Notes: a model not told the origin generated them from the sequence alone. Positions 11,281 to 24,900 are shown, numbered from the stretch's first letter. The stretch is DNA of 64,000 bases from Motacilla alba alba (GCF_015832195.1 NC_052027.1:14938149-15002148); one strand, 5' to 3'. Made by a program: numbers and translations.

Positions 11281-14200
11281 AAGGTGCTTTTGAAAAGAGA
11301 AGACTCTTGCTAAGAACTTTTTCTGCTTTGACAATCTGTCCAGTCGCTTACCCTCATTACTGCGTGACTAAGCTTCCTTGAATCTGGTAATGAATTATGT
11401 TCCCTCTTGCCCCATACCAAAAAGTGTTGTAGTAACCATGTGTGTGACCAGCCCTGATGCCCCAGCATCTTGTCAGAGTGAGTGCTGGCGGCTGCTGGGA
11501 GAAGTCTGGCATGGGTTTTGTAACATATCATCACATCTGGTGGTGTTTGTCTTGTCCTTGCCCTTTGCTTTTGAGTGTTGGTTGTCTGCCTAGGAAAATT
11601 TAGGATTCATTTCCACTTATCATGGACTTAAAGGGCTAAAATAGTTCTAGACATGATACTGGAGTTTAACACAATTTTACTGCTCTAAGTTGTGAGTCCA
11701 GTGGAGCTGGGCTGGTTTTAACACTTTACTTGTGCCTACTGATCGTGGATGTGGTGAGATCCTGTTGTCACACTTTTTATCTGCTCAGAAGATCTCCCGC
11801 CTGGATTTTTAAATACTTAAACATTTCCATCACATTTCCTCAAGGCAGGTCAGTACTGCAGGTAGGAAGCACCCAGCTCATCAGTCAGGTGCACAGGTTG
11901 TGATGTTCCTGTGCTTCCCAAGGACATCTCTCCTGTCTGATAAGCCCTGCTGTCAGGGCTCTCTCTCACTGCCCTGCAGCCCCTGGAGGCAGGAGCTGGT
12001 GTTCCTTTCATGCCTGGAACGGGGGGATGTTGCAGACTGGTTGAGATAAATCACTGAGTCAATTGGAAACTGCCAGCAGTATTTTTCTCCCCTCTGTCCA
12101 CATCTAGAATTTACACAAGAAGGTCATGTTACTGTTGTTTCCTCTTCCACATTCCCTGTCAGACAAGGTCATTTTCGAAGCCAATGACCAGTTAAGCTTT
12201 AATTCTGCAGCCATGGAAAATTATTATCAAAAGGGACAAGTTTCAAAGTAGATGATTAACTGGCACATCCGACCGCTGGTTACAGTTTAACAGGAACCTT
12301 TTGCACAACTCCCTTCAGCTGCAGTGAACTTGAACTCATATGAAAATGAGTGAGATGTAAGGGGTGACTCTCCCTTAGGATAAATCCTGGCTGAATAAAT
12401 AAATGGTGAGAGAGAGGACAGAATCCCCACAGAGCAAACTCCTTGGAGCTCTCCTTGGAAGCCTAGGTTTTGCTCCTGCTCCTAGTCCTTTGTTGCTGCT
12501 GGTATAATTCACTTTGTTTTCTGTTGCCAGAGTTATGAGAAATATAGCACAGTCTCAGTTGTGCAGGTACAGCCTGTCACAATTCTGGACTAGTGATGGC
12601 ACCAAGGTGGATTAAAGCCAAACCCACTCCTGTGTTGGCTCAGGTTTTGGAGTACCTAAGAGCCAGGCCAGGTTTGTGTGAGATGTAAATCATCAAAGAG
12701 GGAAGGGCACGGATGTACACCCGTGCCTGAAGGAGCAAAAGGAAGGATGGGTTATCCCAACATGGCCTAAATTGATCCTTCTACTGCTGTGTTTTGGCAA
12801 TGTTGTTTCCTTAAAAGAAAATGTTGCAAGGCTGTGCCAAACCTCTGTTTTGGTGCAGAGTGTGTATCCAGGGTTTGTAGTCCTCCCATCTGAATCAACA
12901 GCAGGGTTTAACCATTTCAGTTTTAATACAGGGGGAAAAGAAGGCTGACAAACCAAAAAGGAGCACAGCTATGAACTTAAACCTTAAGAAGAGAAAAATA
13001 ATGTCACAAGGGGGGCTTTTTTTTAGTAAATGGGTTAATTGCTTCAGGCAGTTGCATCAGGCTTTGCTTTCTGGCTTCCCTTCACCATGTCTGAAAGATA
13101 CATTTGGGAACCTCAAGCCATCTTGCCCCAACCTGAAATGCAGCACATGTTGATGTGGTTAAAGCCATTCAGATGCAAACCATTGTCTGCCAGTCACTGA
13201 TTATCACAGACACTAACATCTGGGGAGCTCTGCCTACTTGTGTCAGCAGAGCATCTGGCACAGGTCATACCCCCTTGTTGAAAAGCTAATCCAAAATTAC
13301 TTTTTCCAAACTTCATCCTACTTCATCCAAAATTACTATCCTGAGCCACTGCGGCCACCCTTCTTATAGGTATCCAGCCAAGCTCCTGTGCCACTGGCAC
13401 AGATATGTCTAGACTGGCTGAGGCTGTCCCTGTTTGACTGCAGTCTAGTCCAAAGTCCATCTGCTTACATAAGAAATAAGCAGGATTTGCCTTGCTGGTG
13501 GTTCTGGGGGAGGCAGAGACAGGTATGGATACCCATCCTGGCAATGCTCCCCAGACAGAGTTGTCTTGTCTTCTTGTCTTGTCCTCCCTGAATGACCCCT
13601 TCCAGCTTGCCTACAGCTGAGGGCAGAAGTTGGTCTTTACTTTGGTTTATTTATGGCAACTTCATTTTGGTTCTGTTTCCCCTATTAGTAATAAGGAGTG
13701 AATTCTGTTCTTGGCTTAATCAGGGTAGCTGTGAGCAGGCTCACACCTGTGCCCTTGGAGGCTGTTTTTAAAAGCTGGCTGCTATCATTGTTATGGTGTA
13801 AAGCTGACAGATCTTTAAAGAGAAGGTCACAGGGCTGCCTGCAGAGGCCTGACATTACCTTCTACTGACAGTGATAGAAACTGCTGGTGTATATCTCTGT
13901 GGTATCAAGGAATGATATCTAAAATTCACCCCTGCCTAAAGGACTAATCTCCTGAAGTCCTTCTGAATGGCTTTGGAGCTGGGCTAGAGCAGGGCAGGCA
14001 TTTTCATTTGTCCCACTGGCTGTGCCTGCCCTCCCCTTCCCCACAATCAGCTTTGAGGAAGAGCTTTGACAGCTTTGTATTGCACAGCTCAGTCAGAGAC
14101 CAGAGCAAACTGGTGTCTCTGGACAGCCGTTAATTGAGATCTGCAGAACTGAAAGCCTCTGGCAGTCAAAAACCTGGTTGTAAGGGTTTTTTCCCTTTTC

Positions 14201-16061
14201 CTTTCTAACCACGTGAATGGAAACTGAGATCCTCACTTAGTGATGTGATCCCCATCCCAAATCTTATAGTGAAGTTTCAGGTGTCTGGATGCAGGAGCAG
14301 AGGAGCCAGCACTGGCAAACACCTTGTTCCTGTTGGAGGTGCTGTCCTTGCCCTGGTGGAGGGGGGCTCAAGTGTGGGACCTGTGCAGTAACACTACAGC
14401 TGGAAGCTCCTGGCCCTTGCTGTCTGCTGTTCCAGTTGTGTAACTGTTTGTGAGGGCTTGTCCAGGGGTTTATGTTTGGTAAAACATTTCCATTAAATGC
14501 AAGATGTTGAAAATAAGGAAGCAGAGGCCTGTCTCTAATAATGGCAACAAGACAAGGTTTCTGGGAAGAATATCTGCAAATAAATCAGCTGCTACATCTA
14601 AACTGTATATAAACTGTATCTAACTGGATAAAACTGACAGGAAGTGGCCCTGGAGATCTCTTGCAGGTCTGAATTAGAAGCTGATAAAGTTTAAAGGTGT
14701 TAAATGGTTAACCATCCTTGGGCCACTGTGGCTACAACAACACTGCTGTAACCACAGCAGCAGAGGCATTTACTAACATCTCTCTCTGTAACTCCACTGA
14801 GACCCATTAGTCCCTTGTTTCCCTGCTCTCATCAGCCTTCTACCTTTTAAAAGGCAGAATACTCATATAAAGACATAAAAAAAATTCCAGAATTGATTTT
14901 ACAAGACAGACGTTGCTGTCAGATTTAGGAAGATGGCCAAAAGGCTAACAGAACTGAAGAACAATTGAATACAAACATTTTTCAGTGCCAACTGATCTAC
15001 TGTGTTCTAGAATGTTATTTTCAGAGCAGCTTTTTCTGTGCCTGAGCAAGAGAGAGGATTCATCAAGGTGCCCAGGAGAGTGCCAGTAGGATCAGTGGCC
15101 TCATGCTCCAGCAGCCAGTACTTTTTGGATTATGCATTTTCCACAATTATTATCTCTGTCCTTTCTTTTGTTGTTCCTGCTTGGGTGAAGGACTGCCCTG
15201 TAACTGCTCCCTGTTGGGAACAAGGACCTGTTTGCATTATGGCAAATGATTCCTTGATAGAGGACTAGATTTGGTGTATTCATGTTTTATGCAATATCTT
15301 TGATCCCTCTCCATCCAGCTTAGCTAAGGCATTGCAGCAGCTGACAGTGCCCGAGAGTGTGTAGGAAGCTGGTAGCTGGTGGTCCCAGCTGGGAGGCTGT
15401 TTCCCACAGAGCTGGGGAGGGTGAAAATTTGCCAAGCCTCGTGTAGGCACACAGTTTGTGGTAACTGGGGGTGGAGCTGGGCCCAGCCTCATCCCCAATG
15501 GGCACAGCTGTGAGAAGCCCTGACAGCAATGAGCCATGGAGTGCCCAGGTGTGCTGAGCAACCCCCAAAGGGAGCAGAGGGCACAAGGGTGCAATGCAGG
15601 AGCATGAGGGGCAGATTCCTGCAGCCTTCTGAAGTGGTCTGGTGTCACTCTGTATGGGTTGAAGATTTCTGAAATTGTAGGGTGATACTCTGTATATAGT
15701 GGCTGTCTCAACTGTGACATCTGCTGTGACAGCCTCAGGGACTGGACCATTGCTCCAATTTTCCACAAACTGAAGCTGTTTTGATGCATGCTGAAGAGCT
15801 GGGGCAGAGCTGGACTTTGTAAACAGGTGTAAAGCCTGAATGGCTTTGCACCTGATTACATCAGGGGAGGCTTGGCTCGCTCTCCTCCCATTTCCTCCTC
15901 ATTTGACTGCAAGGTTAAAAGTAGTGTTTGCTTTTGTAGCACTGGCTTGATTTCACTGGTTTATACTGCAGATTATAAGTGAGAAGTACCTAGGCACTGA
16001 AATATTAATGGTAAATATTTCAATTAGCATGTTTTCATGTTTTATTGTCTTGTTTTGTTAG

Positions 16062-16111
16062 GCTTGTGCAGTTTGTAAAGGGCCAGGGGGATTCCATAAG
16101 AAGGACATAAT
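16062..16111 (+). other. Candidate 50-bp exon with a CxxC peptide
   Basis: The segment is framed by a good acceptor (T-rich tract ending 'tgttttgttag' at 16061) and a consensus donor GTAAGT at 16112. Only one of three frames is open, reading ACAVCKGPGGFHKKDI with two bases left over; the CAVC spacing is reminiscent of a zinc-binding knuckle. The length is within the range of small vertebrate exons. I cannot join it to another exon by phase, and a family name would be a guess. It may equally be a chance splice-site pair. Confidence 0.22.
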
Positions 16112-16573
16112 GTAAGTCTGTATTGTTACACACCTTCCCATGTCAGCCTCAAGGAAACCCCAAGTGCACTTCTGTTCTTTAAGGACAAGGGCAAGGAATC
16201 AGCTTTGATCAGACACCCCAGTGCACTGAAACCTGAGAATTTGTCTAGAAAAAAACAAAATCAATAAGGCTGTTTGTGATGGTTTAAAGAGGTAGCTTTG
16301 GAGGTAGGATTTTACCTTTCAAAGGGTGAGTGGGGAGGAGGAAGCAAGTGGCTGTGAAGGATGGATGTAAGGAGAAGCTTTTGTATCTGCAGTCCTTCCA
16401 TTTTATTGCTTTATTATCTGTCTGGAAGATGATGGAGAAATACAGAAACCAAATTGTTGTTTGTTTTTGGAGTATTTTAGTCTTTAGCTTGAAGGTTGGG
16501 AGAGCTCTGTATTGGCCTTAAGCCACATGTTTTGGTTTGTTTTTTCTCTAGGTGTCAAGGAAGGATAATTTTC

Positions 16574-16595
16574 TTTTTTTTTTTTTTTTTTTTTT
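16574..16595. repeat. Poly(T) run, 22 bases
   Basis: Uninterrupted T run on the + strand. Apparent frames across it contain artificial Phe or Lys runs. Confidence 0.95.
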
Positions 16596-17529
16596 CCTTA
16601 CTGAGCTGCGACTTGTTGGAAAAGTTCCTCCAAAATGAAACTCCCTTGGGCTTGGTAGAGTTATCCTGGAATAAACTCTGTTTGTGGTATATGGGGCATT
16701 GGGCAAAATATATGGCAGGCCCTTTGCAGTGGTCTCTCTGTTGTCTTGCCAACCACACAGGGATTTCACAATTATTGCAGTGTGGAAGTGATCCAACAAA
16801 ACTTATTATATAAAGCTTTTTTTTTACAAAGACAAGGGACAAAAAGAAGGGCAATGCACTCAGGAGTCTGAATGCTGGACATAGATAACACCTGGTTTAT
16901 CCCAACTGAACAAAGTTCTGCCATAAAACCTGTGTGCATCAGCACAAATGTCAACAGGAATACAAGAGCTCTCTAGGTCTGGCCAGCAACCTCAGTAGTC
17001 TAGGCAGCATTTTCTTTTGAACTTCTGATAAGAACATATCCTGCCTGCTGTTACTGCTGTAGGAGTTGTTGGGTTTAAAACTCTAATTTGCTAATGAACC
17101 ATGGCACCGTTTGGGTCAGTCTGAGTGTTAAATCCCCAAATCTGTTCTGTGAAAAGAATGAAAAATAGAAGTTTAGATTGGAATTGAACAAAGTAGTTTA
17201 ATTAAACAGCTATTACTGGGCCAGCAACTCCTTGTTCCATTCTCTTCTGGAAGCCAGGCTTGGTACACGGTGAAGAGAAGCCCTCTTTTCCATTTGGAAG
17301 TGTGATATAGCAATAATGGATTTGAGGCCATTTCTTTCTTTCTTTCCGTTGCTTTGTTTGGCAAGTGAAAATACTGTCAGGGTCATGTACTCTGTCTTCT
17401 GAGGGACAAAGGTTCTGCTCCGCCTTCATTTCTTGATGCCAAACAAATTCTTCTAATGGATGAAATTCACTGGGTGTCAAAACTCCTGGTAATATGCAGA
17501 GAAAGCCCCTGTATATTCACATATTTGAA

Positions 17530-17742
17530 GAATGTATTTCAAGAGGATTTTTACAATGAGGGTGGTGAGGCACTGGTGTGGGGTGCCCAGAGGAGCTGTG
17601 GCTGCCCCATCCCTGGGAGTGTCCAGGGCCAGGTTGGACACAGCCTGGTCTAGCGGAAGGTGTCTCTGCCCACAGCAGGGGGGCTGGACTAGATGACCTT
17701 TAAAAGGTTGCTTACAACTCAAGCTATTTTTTGATTCTATGA
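17530..17742 (+). mobile_element. CR1 LINE 3' fragment, plus orientation
   Basis: Conserved 3' blocks run in order: 'caatgagggtggtgaggcac', 'gaggagctgtggctgcccca', 'ggccaggttggacacagcct', 'ggtctagcggaaggtgtc', 'ctggactagatgacctttaa', ending with TTGATTCTATGAT. The tail type (ggaaggtgtc... / gatgacctttaa) matches the fragment at 20901, so the two probably belong to the same or related CR1 subfamilies. The 5' end lies only about 200 bp from the tail. Frames at 17456-17722 are repeat-derived. Confidence 0.92.
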
Positions 17743-20700
17743 TATCAACTTATCACCTAGTTAGTGATAAGATACAAAAGAGCAACTCTCCCAGGAGAAA
17801 TGAGATTCCCATGGCACTGAATGAAATATTATCTTGTGTGAACCAGACAAAACGAGGGCTCAGAACCTCCACGTTCAGCCCAACTGCAGCAGTTTCAAAG
17901 CAGATCTAACAATACTACAAAGAGCTTTCCCTTTTTTTCCATTTCCCCAAAACAAAGCAGTTATCATGGAAGTGAGAATGAGAAAGATCAGGCCATCCCA
18001 TGGGCTGCTGCTAGATCAAACCTGGTAGGAAACCCAACTTCCAGCTGGCATGTTACAGTGACCAAAGGAGGTGAGACCAAAGCCTACCTCCCAAATTTCA
18101 TCTGTGCAATCAGATCCAGGAAGAGGCTGGTTCAGAGCAATTCTGCCCTGAACACACTTTCTTCCATCAGACAGCCATTTAACGGTTTTAACAACCAGAG
18201 GCTATGTCCAATGGACTTTTTCTCTGTGAATTTGTCTAAGTTGTGCAAAGTCCAGTTCTGGCCTCTATGAGAGCTCTTGGCATGTGGTTGCCCAATCCCA
18301 CCACACATGAAAGCGTACAGTTAGTTAAGCTGCAGATATTGCTCCTTGTTAAGCAAGCCGCACCCCAAGACCTTGTTTATAACATAGTGGGAGGAACCAC
18401 ATTTGCAGACTGTTTCATGGCAACTGAAATCATAATTAGCACAGCTATCTTCATACGTTCCAAGATAATTTCTCTTCCAGAGGGGGGTGGATGTTAAAGA
18501 TTATGTAAATAATCAATTAGAATGAAGGACTCACTACTGGCTTGCTTTCTAGCTGAGGTAGTGTAGACAAAATTGAATAGCATACCTTTTTGAGCCATCA
18601 TTGTAGTTTAAATTATAAAATGGCAAAGGGTTCTAGAAAAGGTTCTTCTGCTGCTTTGTGGTTCACGTCACCCTTTCCAGAAGGGAAGGAGTCAAAACAG
18701 TGTGACTTCTTGAGCTGGGTGCGAGCTGTGCAGGTAGTTTAGTGCCATGTAGGGACCTGTATGGTCCTTCAGCTCTCAAGCATGGCTGAGAGCAGAAGTG
18801 AGTGACAGCACAGCAACCTGTATGGTATTAGCTATAATTATAGGCTGCCATTGTTCGGCAGACCAGGAGGAGAAGTCAAATATTTACTGTTGGGGATAAA
18901 TGGAGAAGGAGGCAGGTTTTCTGAGAGTGGGCCCAGTCCTGCGCTCTCAAACAGCCTGATCTGAAAGGTGTCAGCACCTGCTCCTGCTCTTTGTCAATAG
19001 ATGCAAGCAATGCAGCAATCAGGTTCAGAACTGACAGCACATGGTTGACTTTGGAGTTTTTGTATTTTTAGCACTGCTGGTGTCAGAGATACCGACAGCA
19101 GAATGATCCCAGTGATTCTCACTGAGTGAGAAATGATTCATGCTCTGTAAAAATAAAGCTTGATGCAAGCAGTCTTGTATCCACTGAAATGAGGGCTGCA
19201 GCCCCCAGACTTTTAAAAGGACCTTTCCCCCCAGTTCTTTAGAGAAGAAATTTTCCTGTTAGTGTGGATCCCTGTTTCTGGGCAGCTCTCCTGAGCAGTG
19301 TTTTCTGCCATCACTCTCTTTTGCCCTGGTCTGGCACTGAAGCTGAGCATTTAGGAGATGTGAACTCAGATTACATTTGACATCCTCAATAATGACATGA
19401 ATTGTTCTGTTCCCCACTGCAGCCAGATGTTGGTCTCTTCAGTGGAGAAGACTGTAATAGTTAATGTTTCCCTACCACCATTCCTCTGATGTGTAAGGGG
19501 AGAGACAGTGTGAGGTTGTGATCCTGGAGTGTCTTGGCTCTGGCCATCTGTTCCAGGTGGTTTTTGAGGCACAGAGAAGGTCTATTTCCAGACAAGTAGC
19601 ACTTGGTTTTAGTGGGAGAATCTGGATCTTTAGTAAAAGGTTTTACATAGACTTGATATAAAAAAGGGGGAGGGAGTGTGAGTGGGAAAAAATATTTTAG
19701 TGATGCTTGTGGTTTTACAAGGTCTTGTGATATTTCAACAAATGGCATGTGCATGCCATACTAAGACAGTTGTAGAAGCAAATTCAGAGAATTGATATGT
19801 CTTTTAATTAATTCATTACTTGGCCTCTATAAAAGGATGCTGACAGATGTGCCCGAGGCAGATGATTTTAGTGCAGAAGGCTGGTTCCGAGTCTCCATAA
19901 CTTTGACAGTTGTTGGTCATATCTAAATCCTTCTCCTTGTAGCAACACATTAAAAATGTGCAAGGTCTCTCTGTGAGGATCTGTCTGCGGGGTGGGATCG
20001 AGGAGAAGGCTTGAGGTTTTGCCCTGGGATCTGCTGGGTGAGCTTTGATGAAGAATGTAATTCTCCCACCAAGACAACTCTGCATCCTCACAAAAACATC
20101 TTGAGATGAGTGAGAGGCTCATTGTATTTCCACACACAGGGAAATTCTCCTGTAGGATGGAGGTGGTTTGCTCACCCTGTGCCTGCTCCGCAGTGCAGAG
20201 CTGCTCGGTGCATGTTCCTGTGCCAGGCAGATGAAATTACTCAGCTCCAGGAACTGAAATAATGATTCAACTAAAACTTTAAACAAAAGTTGCAGAATAG
20301 CAAAAATACCTTCTGTGGACTTTCCACTGTTCCAACAGCTACTTATGACCTTTCATAGCATCAGATAAGTGGCTTTATCAGACTAAAACCTGAAGCAGGA
20401 ACCCAGCTTGTTAACAGAACCACTTGGGTTGCAAGTGACATTTCTTTCCTTCCCTTTACAAGCTTGATTGCCACATTTTAAATGGCAACATTTATTCTGA
20501 GAAGAGTTGACTGAGACTTTAGCCACATCATTGATTTATGCACCAGATACCGTCAAATTGTATTTGCATTAAAGAATGAGTTGTAAGCAGGGAACTAGAA
20601 ACTGTAACTTAAAAGGTGAATATCCTCAGAATATTGAGGTTCAGATTTCAGGTCACAGCTTAAAATGAGTATTACCAACTCCTAGAGTGTACAGGAGGGT

Positions 20701-20900
20701 GTCTTTCTTTTCTCCTTTTTTAAATTAAATTCCACTGAGTAAGGCAATGCAGAATTGGCACTGTTGAAAACAGGATGGAGACTTGAGGTGTATCTGCAGA
20801 GCAGTGTATAGCTATATATAAAAAGTCCAGTTTACAAATTGATTGATTAGATTCATTTGCTCATTTGAGGCATTGAGCAACCACATCTACTGAGAGATAA
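17743..20900. other. Unique non-coding stretch
   Basis: No recognised gene. AT-rich motif-bearing sections lie at about 18490-18620 (GTAAATAATCAATTAG-like) and 20480-20620, the latter with an exact POU octamer ATTTGCAT at 20562-20569. The open frames (19366-19754, 19816-20137, minus strand) have no recognisable domain. It could hold conserved regulatory DNA, which cannot be tested here. Confidence 0.45.
20562..20569. promoter_or_regulatory. POU octamer ATTTGCAT in AT-rich block
   Basis: Exact consensus octamer recognised by POU/OCT factors, within an AT-rich section (about 20480-20620). A single 8-mer is expected by chance every few tens of kilobases, so function is unproven. A second exact copy lies at 54625-54632. 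Confidence 0.2.
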
Positions 20901-20970
20901 CCCTGGCTATGGCAGAAGGTTGGAGGGGATGGTTTTTAAAGGTCCCTTCCAACCCAAACCATTCTATGGT
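20901..20970 (+). mobile_element. CR1 LINE 3' tail remnant, plus orientation
   Basis: Only the last 70 bp or so of a CR1 remains: a 'ccctggctatggcagaagg' block, 'ttggaggggatggttttta', then 'aaggtcccttccaacccaaa' and ATTCTATGG. This is the same tail type as the copy at 17530-17742. Severe 5' truncation is normal for CR1 target-primed insertion. Confidence 0.88.
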
Positions 20971-21708
20971 TCCTCTCCATTAGGGGTCAAGCTCCATGAG
21001 AAGGAGGTGATGCCAATATATGGAACATTTTAGGGTTCTTCGGAATTGATTCAGTTCTTTGCAAAATTCCCAAACTTTGAGTAATCATTGGATTGGATTA
21101 TATTTCCTCTCTTCTATCTCATGTAGAGAAGCAAAAACTTAAAATATGCAACAAGAGGAATAAGGAAAGCAAGAAAAATGGCAACCTGTTACAGCTGTGT
21201 GTCTCGGGGAGTGCTCCCAAATCACAAATCTTGTTCCCAAACTCAAACATGTGGACAGGAGTCTTTCTTACTGAAATGCTTAGGTGTCATGAGAGAGGAG
21301 TTTAGGCTGTAAAAAACATGTATTTTCTTGGATATAAGATTAGAAATAGCTTAAAAATCCAGCTTGAGGTAGTTGCCTGTTATGGAAAATTGCAACACAA
21401 GGAGCTAAAACTTAGCCAAGTTATGTGCAAAAGAGAACAGAGCTGGATGCTGAAAGGTCCTGGGCAGGCTGTACCAGGAGCATGGTAATGCAATCTGTAA
21501 CCCAAAGTATATGTTATGTAAACATAGCATTTTCTGTATTGTGAAGTATAGCTGAGAGTGTGTGATGGGGAGAGAGGGAACATTTAGCAGCTTCTGGTGT
21601 GTTTACTCTCGAGAAATTGCAAACGGATGTTAGAGAACCTGCTTCATGAATGCCATTTAGATTAGGAAACCAGGCAGATAAGCAATGCTGTTGAAAATGC
21701 TGAAATTA

Positions 21709-21972
21709 CCCAAGGGAATGGTATGAAGCTGTGTCAGGGGAGGTTTAAGTTGGATATTAGAAAAATGTTCTTCCCCCAGAGGCTGGTTGGGCACTGGAAC
21801 AGGCTCCCCAGGGCAGCGGTCACAGCACCAAGCCTGTCAGAGTTCAAGGAATGTTTGGTCAATGCTCTCAGGCACAGGGTGGGATTGTTGGGGTGTCTGT
21901 GCAGGGCCAGGAGTTGGACTCAATGATCCTTTCTGGTCCCTAACAACACAAAGATCTATGATTCTACAATTC
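21709..21972 (+). mobile_element. CR1 LINE 3' fragment, plus orientation, different tail type
   Basis: Blocks in order: 'ggtatgaagctgtgtcaggg', 'ttggatattagaaaaatgtt', 'ctggttgggcactggaacag', 'gctccccagggcagcggtca', 'ctctcaggcacagggtggga', 'gggccaggagttggactcaa', ending in a partly eroded ATGATTCTACAATTCT tail. The 'caccaagcctgtcagagttc' segment marks a different CR1 subfamily from the 17530 and 20901 copies. Frames at 21723-21975 are fragments of this repeat. Confidence 0.92.
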
Positions 21973-24900
21973 TAAATGCCAAGATCCTCAGACGTTTAAG
22001 GCAATGTTCTTCTGGGAACCACCAGGACAAAGAAAACCAAGCAGATCCACAGATTGCCTTTACCTAAGAATATAACTCTGATATCAGAGTCCTAGGAAAA
22101 TCAAATCAAGCTGAGCATGTTATCTGGGACTGTTTCAGTTTCACAAAGACTCCTTTAAAATGCAGTTATTTGGTCAAAATAGCTTTTTTAGTACTTTCAG
22201 CATGAACAGAAATCTTTGTTCCCCAAATAACTTCTGGGGTACTTATTTCTTTGAGACCAGGTATTTTTGCACCATTTTGGTTTCTACTCTCTGTTCTGCC
22301 TGTCAGTAATCATCCAGAGCAGGATTGAGAGGAGCATCTGCACGGAGTTTCAGGACTATGATCCTCTAAGCAAGGCTCTCCTGGGGCACTGATGTGGAGA
22401 GCAAAGCTGGGCAGTGAGGTAATGAAGTTTCTGCAGGACTGCTTGCAGCCAGAAATCAGCAATGGCTGCCTGGCCCAAGTCAGTCCTATCAGCTCTAAAA
22501 TGCTAATTAGGACTGGTGTTACTACAAGGAAAGTGAGATAACTTGTTTTTCTCTGACTGCACTGTCCAGTGAAAGCTACTGTGTGAACCTGGGAAAGCTT
22601 CCATGTCAGGCGTGGTAGTAAAGTGTGGGCAGAGCCCTGTAATCAGCTGGGAGGAAAAAAATAATAAAGCAGCTTAAATATGTTATATGAATTCTGTGGT
22701 CCTTGAAACCAAACAAGTGTCTTCTTTAAAAGCCTCATATTCAAATACTGTGATCAATAACTGTTTGAAGAGCAGAGTAGACACTGAAGTATTGCCATAT
22801 CTTAGCAATGTCTGAGCTCCCAACCACCCCTAGCAATGCCTGTCCTCCCCTTCTGTTGGCTGGAAGCAGTCTGTGTTTTAGGAAAGATGATCCAGGCCCT
22901 GTGGCATCCTCCTGAGCGATCTGCAGGTGTTCTTGGAGTCTAAATATCACAATATGTGGAATAAAAACTGGGATGTTAAGTTTCACTCGTTGCACATTTG
23001 GTCCCAGAGCCACTGCCCAGCTCTGGCAGCCTGTTAGGTGGGTCCTTCTCATTCCCAGCTGGGCAGAGCAGGGACTGCATCCCACACTTTGGGGACTTCA
23101 CAGCATCTCTGTAGGGTGCTTTTGATAATGCACTGATGTTGTGGTGACTTGGGGCTCTTCTTTGTCCTCACTTTCCTGGGCTTGAGCTCTTGTTTTCCAT
23201 TTCTTTGAGGCTGTGTTACTGATACTGAGGAGACACTGATATTTCAGGTTCTTGCTTCATTTTGCTTTTCACCACCTAAAGGAACTGGTCTAACATTGTC
23301 CTGGCTAGAACTTATTTTGAGCTGATGTTCAAACATACTCTACTGCCATATGAGGACAGCCAGTGAGGATTTGCCAAACAGAAGATGGGCAAGCCACAAC
23401 AGGCTGGATTTGAATGAGTGAAGTAAAGATGGAAATTACAGGAATGTAATTTTGAATGTCTCAGTGAGTCACATTCTGTTTGTTAGCAACAGAATGCCTT
23501 CTGGAGATTTTGGAAAAAAATGGGAGGAACAGTATGGGATACACCACACCACCTTTGCTCACAATGGATAGACTGTTGTCCTGCTCTGGGGCTCCAAAGG
23601 ACACAGTCTAACCCAGCAAGAGTTTTACTGGCACAGCTGATTTCAGAAACAGAGAAGGAACTCATTATGTAACCTGGGACTTCAAACACAAAAATCAGTT
23701 GTGCTGCATTCTCTATTCTAGATAGATCAGTGATATTTAGAGAGAGAGAAGGATACAGTGCTCTCTGATATGAAAAAAGTTGTGGCTCAATATTAATCTG
23801 GAAGTAGATGGGAAGAAGAGCCATGTTCAAATGAAGGTAGCTTTGTGCTTTATCCTTTAATAATCATCTTAACAGGATCTGTGTCATGATTAATCTCTGA
23901 CTCCATTTGGTTACTGAGTGTTATTAATTTGAAAAAAAATCTAAACATAAATGTGTTGTACTGCCATGGACAGATTCTGTCTGGGAACTGTTTCATTTGA
24001 AGACCCTGTTTCCCTGGCACTTTACAGCAATGACTGTATGGGAAATAGCATTTTTAAGTATTACCTGGCAGATGTGACTCTATCTCTTCATATCATCCTT
24101 CTGTGCAGATGGTCTGAGAAAATGCAGCTGGGCCATGGCCTGTCTCTGTGCCAGTCACTGGTGTCCTAGCACTGGGCATGGTCTTCAGAGGAACCTCCCC
24201 ATAGCCATGAAGCTCCTTGTTTTTTTACCTGTGTGTGGAGCTCCCGCCCACCCAAAGCATTTGCTTGGAGCAATGTTGTACATAGTGAGACTTCTGGGAG
24301 CACAGAGAGTTTTCAATGACCTAACAAGGAAGGAAGACACTAACGCCCTAGATCTAATCCTGTCATTTCTTCTGATGCTCAAAGAAATCTCTAGGCTTGG
24401 AGAACTCAGGAGCGCAGGCATGACCCTGCCATGCTGCTAATGATACTGCTCTTGAATGTCACATTCCTTTTTGTAATGCAAGACCGAGACTTCCAGTGAA
24501 TTCTTTACAAGCTGGTTCATAGTCTCAGTTAAGTAACACATCCATAATTCATTGACTTAATTATGACAGTTCCTAGGGAGAAAATATGAGCAGGGCTTAA
24601 TTACAGTGGGCATCAGAGCCCCTGCCCCCTGGTCAGGCTGTGTAGAAGAGGAGTGGAGTGGCTGCAGGGCACTCAGTGTCAGACTTTACGCCAGTGCTTG
24701 TGCCCAGCACCTGATTTCTGTGCTGTCTGCATCAATGTGGGGGCTGCACAGAGGAAAGCTATGAAGTGTGCCAGAACATGACATGAATGAAGAGTAGAAG
24801 ATTGCTCTGTTCCATATTTCCCTTTCTTCTCTTTGTTCATATTTTTTTCCTTTCTTTCATGCCTGCCACCTTTTACTGATCCATCTTCTTTTCGTGTCAT

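Larger units (their letters stand above)
9341..17529. other. Unique non-coding stretch
   Basis: About 8 kb without a recognised gene. It contains a short GT repeat (9805-9828), a TAAT-rich block (about 11080-11280), a 22-base T run (16574-16595), a small imperfect tandem of ATAAACTGTAT near 14599-14620, and a 50-bp exon-like segment (16062-16111). The longest frames, 169 and 148 residues on the minus strand at 15280-15789, overlap in different frames, are rich in Cys, His and Pro, and match nothing I know. Confidence 0.5.

Noticed and set aside
15280..15789. 169- and 148-residue overlapping minus-strand frames as a gene
   Set aside because: Two different frames are open over the same DNA, composition is Cys-, His- and Pro-rich, no domain is recognised, and no convincing splice sites frame them.
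16268..16560. Possible second ERV LTR starting TGTGATGGTTTAAAG
   Set aside because: No matching CA end, polyadenylation region or duplicated target site could be found, and internal sequence resembles no LTR I know.
18553..18575. let-7-like TGAGGTAGT sequence (also near 21365 and 54350)
   Set aside because: Only the first 7-9 bases match. The rest of the mature let-7 and a hairpin partner are absent.
24285..24440. LTRKEDTNALDLIL peptide as a CR1 ORF2 endonuclease-region remnant
   Set aside because: The resemblance is a few residues long and no CR1 nucleotide blocks flank it.
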